From Mesorhizobium sp. YM1C-6-2 (GTDB lineage Bacteria > Pseudomonadota > Alphaproteobacteria > Rhizobiales > Rhizobiaceae), in the NCBI RefSeq assembly GCF_003666685.1, contig NZ_RCIZ01000009.1, positions 150,528-214,527 of the forward strand: DNA of 64,000 nucleotides, read 5' to 3'. Made by a program: the position numbers and the translations under genes. The notes beneath the pieces were generated by a model. It had not been told where the DNA came from. It ran no database searches and saw only the letters and a program-made list of their open reading frames with translations. Within the stretch, counting starts at the first letter, position 1; the number at the start of each line of letters is the position of its first letter. Shown here piece by piece: positions 58,482-64,000 of the stretch.

Positions 58482-58732
58482 CCAATCAGGCAGCGACCGC
58501 AACAGGTGTGAAACACGAACGCGCGAAGCGCGCAGATGCATTCTAGATGCCAGCCGATGGACTGACGCGCTTGCAGTCGCTGCCCATGCGTGCGTTAACA
58601 AACCCTGTGCGTCGTTGCAATGTATGCGTCCGCCGAGACACAGAGAGCTGTCCATCCACTCCCCACGATCAGCCCGGCCCACTGGGTGACGCCGGACGTG
58701 GCGGATCACTAGGGGCCGAGCTTCAGCGATAG
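58482..58732. other. Region without a recognised gene
   Basis: Nothing coding is recognised between the reverse transcriptase and the transposase scrap. A short hairpin GCGCG-AAG-CGCGC lies about 35 bases after the stop and may end the transcript. Confidence 0.45.
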
Positions 58733-58893
58733 ACGGCCACGACCCGACACGGCGGTTACGCCGTCAGCCAACGTGTCCGCAAGCGCATCGAGGAAGCCTC
58801 GGCTGGATCAAGGCGGTCGCCGGACAGGAGAAGTTTCACGGCCGCGACCGCGTCGGGGGGCCTTCCCCCAAGCTCATGGCGGAGACCGGCTGA
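58733..58893 (+). pseudogene. IS5-type transposase remnant (C-terminal scrap)
   Basis: The first frame reads TRHGGYAVSQRVRKRIEEA. After a one-base loss, a second frame continues GWIKAVAGQEKFHGRDRVGG and ends PKLMAETG-stop. This is the C-terminus of IS5-family (DDE) transposases with a frameshift and an internal deletion of the conserved block before PKLMA. No terminal repeats were identified. Confidence 0.75.
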
Positions 58894-59151
58894 TGGAAGG
58901 GGTTCGCGCGTTCGCCAAGGCCTTCACTAGGCGCTGGCGCATCGTCGAAATGGACGTCTGGGACAACCACTTCATCGACGTTCGATACGGCGCCCGCGAC
59001 GGGTCAGCCTGCGCGGAGCTCTCGGGGAGGGACACGACGAGAATGACCCGTCCGGTCGAGGGGGGCGATGATGGGCACCGCCAGCCGCCTCATCGAGCAA
59101 TTCTGCATTCACAACGGCGACGATTCAGGCTTCATCTGCGAACGGGACTGA
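58893..59151 (+). pseudogene. Decayed gene for a conserved small protein
   Basis: Pieces of one conserved family are spread over three frames: RRWRIVEMDVWDNHFIDV joined to RYGARDGSACAEL, then GHDENDPSGRG, then MMGTASRLIEQFCIHNGDDSGFICERD-stop. I recall intact homologues as about 100-aa hypothetical proteins in which these blocks run on in this order. Here a central block is deleted and at least two frameshifts are present. Confidence 0.6.
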
Positions 59152-59211
59152 ATTCTTCAACAGGCTGCTAGGCTAGGGGCAGACGAAAAGGTTACCAGTC
59201 GTATTTCCCGT

Positions 59212-59895
59212 CTATAAAACCGCACCGCTGCGCTTCAGGATGTTACGAACGTTCGACACCTGCCACCTGCCGTTGCGGGCGGTGCGGACGCCGCGTGCTT
59301 CCAGCGCTGCCGCTATCCCCCGCAAGCTCGTGATACCCGCCCGCTGGATGCCGCGGATGATCGGGATGATTTCGCCGGCGAAGCAATCGGCATGTCCGAG
59401 ACTTGCCGCGCGTCCCTTGGCTGCGGCAACGGCTGGCGACCGGCGGTTGCCGAGCCGGGCGCCCTGGGCCTTGCGGGCGGCAAGGGCTGCCTTCGTGCGC
59501 TCAGAGATCAGCAGGCGTTCCTTCTCGGCGAGTGCTGCGTAGAGATGCAGCATGAACGGGTCGGCATCGGCGCCAAGTTCCGCGACGATGAAGGGGACGC
59601 GGCTGGCCATAAGGCCGGAGATGAAGGCGACATCGCGCGACAGCCGATCGAGCTTGGCGACGATTACCGGACAGCGGGCCTTTCGGGCCGCAGCCAGAGC
59701 CTGGGCGAGGTGAGGGCGCCTGTCCAGCGCGTCGCAGCCCTTGCCGGTCTCGACGTCGACATGCTCGCCGATCAGATGGAAACCCTCCGCTATTGCGAAG
59801 TGCTCCACACGCGCCCGCTGCGCCTCGATGCCGAGACCGGACCGGCCCTGTCGTTGCGTGGAGACCCTGTAGTAGGCGATTGCGCACTGCGACAT
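59212..59895 (-). CDS. Serine recombinase (resolvase/invertase family)
   Basis: A 227-aa small serine recombinase. The N-terminal catalytic domain has [20 protein letters not shown], with the nucleophile Ser about residue 12, followed by [16 protein letters not shown] and the helix around [25 protein letters not shown]. The C-terminus has a short DNA-binding part ([29 protein letters not shown]). The ATG has the ribosome site GGGAGG. A 28-bp palindrome lies 18 bases before the start and is a good candidate for its binding or crossover site. Its job may be resolution or inversion of a mobile element now lost. Confidence 0.92.
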   Translation of the reverse strand: MSQCAIAYYRVSTQRQGRSGLGIEAQRARVEHFAIAEGFHLIGEHVDVETGKGCDALDRRPHLAQALAAARKARCPVIVAKLDRLSRDVAFISGLMASRVPFIVAELGADADPFMLHLYAALAEKERLLISERTKAALAARKAQGARLGNRRSPAVAAAKGRAASLGHADCFAGEIIPIIRGIQRAGITSLRGIAAALEARGVRTARNGRWQVSNVRNILKRSGAVL

Positions 59896-59913
59896 GAAAC
59901 CTCCCGAGGTGTT

Positions 59914-59941
59914 CAGACTGCAAACCACCGTTTGCAGTCTG
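59914..59941. promoter_or_regulatory. Perfect palindrome, candidate recombinase site or operator
   Basis: CAGACTGCAAAC and its exact inverse GTTTGCAGTCTG flank the four bases CACC. The length of 28 bp equals a dimer site of serine resolvases and invertases, and it lies directly upstream of the recombinase gene. It could be a crossover site, an autoregulatory operator, or both. Confidence 0.65.
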
Positions 59942-60195
59942 CTCACAAAGGTCGGGAAGCCAAATTCAAATGACCGCGTTGCGCCCTCATCTCGGCCGTT
60001 GAGGTCAGCTTTGACACCGCCTAAAGCGGACATTTCGGGCGACCATGCCGGAGGTCGCGGTTGCGCCACGAGCGGCCATTCGGCGCTAATTCTGGTAAGT
60101 ATGTTTCACTCTGCATGGGGACGATGGTCCCGTCTTCGGAACGGAAGCCACTCTGCTCCGTTCATGTTGCGAGGGACATCCAACGGAGAATTAAG

Positions 60196-60873
60196 ATGAG
60201 AATATTTTTGGCGATTGCCGCAACTGCGGCAACGGTCTTGGTGTCGTCTGGCTTAGCCAGCGCCCAAACCAGTGTTGCGGCGACAACTGATCTCAATGTT
60301 CGAGCGGGTCCCGGCCCCCAATATCCTGTGGTTGGGGTGCTCGGGGCAGGACAGGCCACCGCCCTGAATGGCTGCCTAGAAAGTGGCAAATGGTGCTTGG
60401 TGGCAACAAGCGCTGGCGACGGATGGGTATATTCCGACTATCTGACGGGGGATTTCGGGGGCACTCAAGCCGTGCTGACCGAGCGGCCTGCCAATTCCGG
60501 GGTCAAAGTATTAACGCCGCCTGCCGACAAGGGCGGCGGCGATGCCGGAGCAGTCGCCGGTGGCGTCACCGGAGTCGTCGCGGGTGCGCTGATCGCAGGT
60601 CCCATCGGCGCTGTGGTTGGCGGTGCGGCCGGTGCCGTGGCGGGCGGCGCAGCAGGTACTGCTATTGATCCCCCTGAAAAGGTACGCCGCTACGTCACCA
60701 CTAACAGAATCGATCCCGTTTATTTGGATGGCGAAGTCGTGGTTGGTGCCGGGCTCCCGGATACCGTCGAACTGCGCGAGATCCCTGAGTACGAGTACCG
60801 GTACGTCTATGTGAACGGCCAGCCTGTTCTCGTCGACGCGAAAACCAGGCAAATCGTCTACATAGTAAGGTAA
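60196..60873 (+). CDS. Secreted SH3-domain protein with glycine zipper and DUF1236
   Basis: A 225-aa envelope protein. Residues 1-23 are a signal peptide (RIFLAIAATAATVLVSSGLASA). A bacterial SH3 domain follows (TDLNVRAGPGPQYPVVGVL...GDGWVYSDYL, about residues 28-90). A glycine-zipper segment (GAVAGGVTGVVAGALIAGPIG) could insert in a membrane. The C-terminus matches the DUF1236 domain (LPDTVELREIPEYEYRYVYVNG and VLVDAKTRQIVYIV). ATG follows CGGAGAATTAAG. Such proteins are common in rhizobia; function unknown. Confidence 0.88.
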   Translation: MRIFLAIAATAATVLVSSGLASAQTSVAATTDLNVRAGPGPQYPVVGVLGAGQATALNGCLESGKWCLVATSAGDGWVYSDYLTGDFGGTQAVLTERPANSGVKVLTPPADKGGGDAGAVAGGVTGVVAGALIAGPIGAVVGGAAGAVAGGAAGTAIDPPEKVRRYVTTNRIDPVYLDGEVVVGAGLPDTVELREIPEYEYRYVYVNGQPVLVDAKTRQIVYIVR

Positions 60874-60882
60874 TTTTGATAG

Positions 60883-60904
60883 CGGGGCCGCGAAAGCGGC
60901 CCCG
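60883..60904 (+). terminator. Candidate terminator hairpin
   Basis: A perfect nine-base stem CGGGGCCGC/GCGGCCCCG with a GAAA tetraloop begins nine bases after the preceding stop codon. No T-run follows, so strength is uncertain. Confidence 0.6.
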
Positions 60905-60977
60905 AGTGTTCAAACACGTCCAACCATTCGCTGTTCGAGAATCTCGACGGGAGTCGACAAAACGCTAGAAGACAAAG

Positions 60978-61890
60978 ATGAAGCTGACGGTGCATCACAG
61001 AACCACGTACCGCTACGCACGTCCCGTCTTGCTCCAGCCTCACCGCATGATGCTCCGGCCCCGCGGCAGCCACGAAATTGCAGTGCTGGCAAGCTCGCTT
61101 AGCTGCTCGCCAGAGGCGGAGTTAGACTGGACCCAGGATGTTTTCGGCAATCTGATCGCGACGGCGACGTTCTCGCAGCTACGGCCGAACTCGTGATCGT
61201 CAACGATCTGACTGTCGAGCAATCTGCCGCGGCATGGCCGGTCTTTCGGATCGCGCCGGAAGCCCATTCATTTCCGTTCGAATATTCAACCGACGATCTT
61301 GCCGCTCTTGGAACCCTCGTCGCCCTTGAAAGTGACGATCCTGAAGGCAGGCTGGGAGCGTGGGCGCAGGCCTTCATTCACGGCACACCACAGATACGCT
61401 CTCTCTGCTGAAGGATATCAATGCGGGCATGCTCGATGCAGTGGCTTACCGGACTCGCGATGAGGAAGGCACGCAGACGCCACTTGAGACTCTTTCTCTT
61501 GCTAGCGGCTCTTGCAGGGACATCGCCGCGCTCTTCATCGAGGCTGTCCGTCTTCTCGGTCTGGGCGCTCGGGCAGTTTCGTGCTACCTCTATGATGCCG
61601 ATGCATCTCCGGGGGTTGGTTCGACACATGCGTGGGCTGAGATTTATCTACCTGGCTCGGGATGGATCGCCTTCGATCCGACACATCGCCATGTAGGCAA
61701 CGCTAATCTCGTTCCGGTAGCTGTGGCTCGCAGCAATCGACAGATCATGCCAATCACCGGGGGTTATGTAGGCCTGCCGGAAGATTTCATTACCATGGAC
61801 GTGACAGTCCGTGTGGCGCGGGAGGCGCCAAGTAGCTATGCGCTTTCGAGGTATGTAACCGACATCTGGTCAGTCCGAGTGGAATGGTGA
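60978..61890 (+). pseudogene. Transglutaminase-like cysteine protease gene broken by two frameshifts
   Basis: The product is spread over three frames. The first gives MKLTVHHRTTYRYARPVLLQPHRMMLRPRG, the N-terminal domain of bacterial transglutaminase-like proteins. The frame shifts near 61178 to ELVIVNDLTVEQSA...AWAQAFIHGTP and again near 61387 to TDTLSLLKDINAGML. The last part holds the catalytic triad: Cys in SGSCRDIAALFIEAVRLLG, His in STHAWAEIYLPG and Asp in AFDPTHRHVG. The order is that of the normal protein of about 300 aa. Either it is a recent pseudogene or the sequence has two small errors. Confidence 0.82.
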
Positions 61891-61903
61891 GTGAGGCTGC
61901 GAG

Positions 61904-62983
61904 GTGGACATGATGGCATTTGACCCATCGGTCGAGCGGATCTTGGGAATTGGCGCACTTGTGCTTCTGGGCATCGGCTGCGTTGTCGTGCTCTGGCCAT
62001 TCCTCTCCGCCCTGACCTGGGCAGCGGTGCTCTGCTTTTCCACTTGGCCAATCTACACTTGGTTTGAGCGACTTCTAGGAGGAAGGAGGACGCTTGCCGC
62101 GCTTCTCATGACCCTGGTTGTAGCAGCTGTTGTTGTGGCGCCGTTTGCGATCTTGGTAGCAACACTGGCCGATAGTGTAGCGGTCGTCGCACAGGCCGTG
62201 AACAGCCTGCTTGAGCAAGGCCCGCCTGCGCCACCCGGTTGGGTAGTCAAAATCCCCCTTATTGGTGAGCGCCTGGCGCTTTACTGGCAGGGCTTGGCCT
62301 ACAATGCACCGGCTTTCCTTATCGAGCTGACGAAGCTTATAGGTCCTGCGACAGACATTGCGGTGGCCAGCGGTGCGGTTCTCGGCGTCGGACTCCTCGA
62401 ACTGGCCCTAAGCGTGTTCATCGCGTTCTTCTTTTATCGGTACGGCCGCCAGATGGCAGCTTCCGTGCGCGGCAGTTCCGAGCGGATCGGTGGCACTCGT
62501 GCACGGCATCTGCTCTCAGTCGTGGGCTCAACAGTCACCGGGGTGGTTTACGGTGTGATCGGGACCGCAATTGCGCAAGGACTGCTGGCTGGACTTGGGT
62601 TCTGGATCGCAGATGTCCCTCAGACCCTGCTGCTGGGGTTCCTCACATTCCTTCTGTCCTTTGTGCCCGCCGCTCCTCCCTTGGTCTGGGGGGCCGTCGC
62701 ATTCTGGTTGTTTCTTCAGGGCGAGGTTGGCTGGGGCATCTTCGTTGCTGGTTGGGGTTTGCTGCTGGTCAGCAGCATCGACAACGTATTGAGACCCTAT
62801 CTCCTCACGCAAGCGAATAGCTTGCCCGTGCTGCTCAGTTTCTTCGGTTTTCTGGGCGGCATTTTAGCCTTCGGCTTTATAGGTGTGTTCCTTGGCCCGG
62901 TGCTCTTGGCTGTTGGATACAGCCTATTCCTTGAATGGCAAGCGGCCGGCAGTCGGAAGGGCAGCCTTCCTCCTCGTGATTAG
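61904..62983 (+). CDS. AI-2E family transporter (PerM-like permease)
   Basis: A 359-aa inner-membrane protein with about eight hydrophobic segments: three near the N-terminus (about residues 12-32, 33-50, 62-90), one near 150-175 and four in the C-terminal half. The C-terminal block GTAIAQGLLAGLGFWIADVP, LLSFVPAAPPLVWGAVAFWL and SSIDNVLRPYLLTQANSLPVLLSFFGFLGG is the AI-2E/PerM signature. Known members export autoinducer-2 or act as Na+/H+ exchangers; the ligand here is unknown. The listed start is GTG with an ATG six bases later (MMAFDPSVE). Confidence 0.9.
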   Translation: MDMMAFDPSVERILGIGALVLLGIGCVVVLWPFLSALTWAAVLCFSTWPIYTWFERLLGGRRTLAALLMTLVVAAVVVAPFAILVATLADSVAVVAQAVNSLLEQGPPAPPGWVVKIPLIGERLALYWQGLAYNAPAFLIELTKLIGPATDIAVASGAVLGVGLLELALSVFIAFFFYRYGRQMAASVRGSSERIGGTRARHLLSVVGSTVTGVVYGVIGTAIAQGLLAGLGFWIADVPQTLLLGFLTFLLSFVPAAPPLVWGAVAFWLFLQGEVGWGIFVAGWGLLLVSSIDNVLRPYLLTQANSLPVLLSFFGFLGGILAFGFIGVFLGPVLLAVGYSLFLEWQAAGSRKGSLPPRD

Positions 62984-63506
62984 TCCAGCTGGTAGGATTT
63001 GGTAACTGCTAGATTAGTGGTGATCTGCTTCGCGGTAGTGAGGCGGGATGGAAAAGTGGGAGCAGTAGAGCAAGTGGCACCTGCAGCGCCCGGTGGCATG
63101 CTCCGCGACCGCGTCCAGCCCGCCCACGTTCATCATGTACAACCTGCCTTGGCGATCATTCGAACGGAATGTTGGGCGCAACGCGCAACGGTCGGCACCA
63201 CCCGATGCAGCGTGGATGGCCGCTCGTGCTACACGGAATGCCGGGTTGCTCCGACCGTCGTGGGGTGGAAAGCCGTCAGTCCGCTTCGGTGCAAGCCCGC
63301 CGGATAGCAGACATTCGCAGATTGGTGGAGGAGGCTGGTTCCAGATCGGCAGCTTTGGAGTTGTCGATGCGTCTTTTCCGCAAGCACGCTGTCGATTTTT
63401 CGCGGGTCGCTGAAAAAGGCCGTCCTCCACACTTCCCTAGCGTCAACCGATCTGCAACAAACATACCGCAGGCAAGGAACGCCGCTGGATCATGAAGGAT
63501 CGCACG
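62984..63506. other. Region without a recognised gene
   Basis: About 500 bases lie between the permease and the DUF1254 gene. Overlapping frames are open on both strands (for example LYMMNVGGLDAVAEHATG on the minus strand), but none has a supported start or a family I recognise. It may contain remnants and the promoter of the next gene. Confidence 0.45.
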
Positions 63507-64000
63507 ATGAAGATTTCACGTCGCACCGTTTCCCTCGGAGGCGCCGGCCTCCTGACCGCGACCTCGTTCGGCTCGTCGGCCGCGCTGGCCGAGGGGCTGA
63601 TCACAGACCTGATGGAAGGCTCCGACGAGTTCGGGACCGCGCTCGAAGCCTATATCTACGGCTATCCACTGGTAACGATGGAGATGACCCGCCGCGTCAT
63701 CACCAATGTCGCAGAGCCCAAGGGAACAAGGGCCCCGATGGGCCATCTCATCAAGTTGCGTGAATATCCGAACGCCCAGTTCCGGGATGTCACCGCCCCG
63801 AATGCGGATACGCTTTATACGACCGTCTTCCTCGACGTCGGCGACGAGCCCTGGATCGTCAGCCTTCCGGACTTGAACGACCGCTATGCATTGTTCCCGA
63901 TGCTGGACGGCTGGACGACGGTCTTCGACGTTCCCGGAAAGCGCACCACCGGCACCGGGGCGCAGACATACGCCATCACCGGTCCCGGCTGGGAAGGCAC
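63507..64000 (+). CDS. DUF1254-family exported protein, cut by window end
   Basis: N-terminal about 164 residues of a DUF1254/DUF1214-type protein. The start begins with a twin-arginine-like or Sec signal KISRRTVSLGGAGLLTATSFG. The family part begins EAYIYGYPLVTMEMTRRV and continues FRDVTAPNADTLYTTVFLDVGDEPWIVSLPDLNDRYALFPMLDGWT, the DUF1254 hallmark. ATG at 63507 is preferred because AAGGA lies seven bases upstream; an ATG 15 bases earlier is in frame. The C-terminal DUF1214 part would lie outside. Function unknown. Confidence 0.9.
   Translation, partial: MKISRRTVSLGGAGLLTATSFGSSAALAEGLITDLMEGSDEFGTALEAYIYGYPLVTMEMTRRVITNVAEPKGTRAPMGHLIKLREYPNAQFRDVTAPNADTLYTTVFLDVGDEPWIVSLPDLNDRYALFPMLDGWTTVFDVPGKRTTGTGAQTYAITGPGWEG

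Noticed and set aside
63014..63430. A 138-codon minus-strand frame before the DUF1254 gene
   Set aside because: The composition is irregular, there is no ribosome site, and equally long frames lie on the other strand; no family was recognised.

Overview
The window looks like a chromosome segment of a GC-rich alphaproteobacterium of the order Hyphomicrobiales, most likely Mesorhizobium or a close relative in the Phyllobacteriaceae. The gene order pdhABC-(SGNH)-lpd-lipA-ratA-cinA/ispDF-dusB-ntrBC-ntrYX-dat-hfq-hflX-mazG is the classic rhizobial housekeeping block. No rRNA, tRNA or CRISPR array was recognised. The genus is inferred from gene content and order; no alignment was run.

Region 1 (1-24 kb) is core genome. 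It holds the pyruvate dehydrogenase complex (E1 alpha partial, lipoyl-fused E1 beta, E2, E3) with lipoate synthase, then isoprenoid and tRNA-modification genes. Next come the two nitrogen-type two-component systems NtrBC and NtrYX, Hfq, HflX and MazG. An amidase, a HWE-type sensor kinase and the end-joining protein Ku complete it.

Region 2 (25-43 kb) is a catabolic island: a class III aminotransferase, an Asp/Glu/hydantoin racemase-like protein, a 3-hydroxyacyl-CoA-dehydrogenase-type enzyme and a decayed paralogue of it. It continues with a beta-keto acid cleavage enzyme (BKACE), hydantoinase subunits HyuA and HyuB, a complete branched-chain-type ABC importer, two short-chain dehydrogenases, a GntR/FCD regulator and acetoacetyl-CoA synthetase. 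BKACE makes acetoacetate and the last enzyme activates it, so the set reads as uptake and breakdown of a hydroxylated or amino compound, possibly a lactam or hydantoin, through a beta-keto acid.

Region 3 (43-63.5 kb) is an accessory, defence-like island with lower GC, pseudogenes, an IS5-type transposase scrap and a serine recombinase beside a perfect 28-bp palindrome. Its main content is a tightly packed five-gene minus-strand operon: a HelD-like SF1 helicase, an unknown protein, two BREX-type (DUF2791-like) P-loop ATPases, one carrying a Tudor-like domain, and an Lhr-like SF2 helicase. Beside it on the other strand are a HelD/UvrD-like helicase with a nuclease-like insert and zinc ribbons, and a retron-type reverse transcriptase. 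The operon resembles parts of BREX and Shango but matches neither as I know them, and is the best candidate for an undescribed system.

Region 4 (60-64 kb) has an SH3/DUF1236 secreted protein, a transglutaminase gene broken into three frames, an AI-2E-family permease and the start of a DUF1254 protein cut by the window edge.
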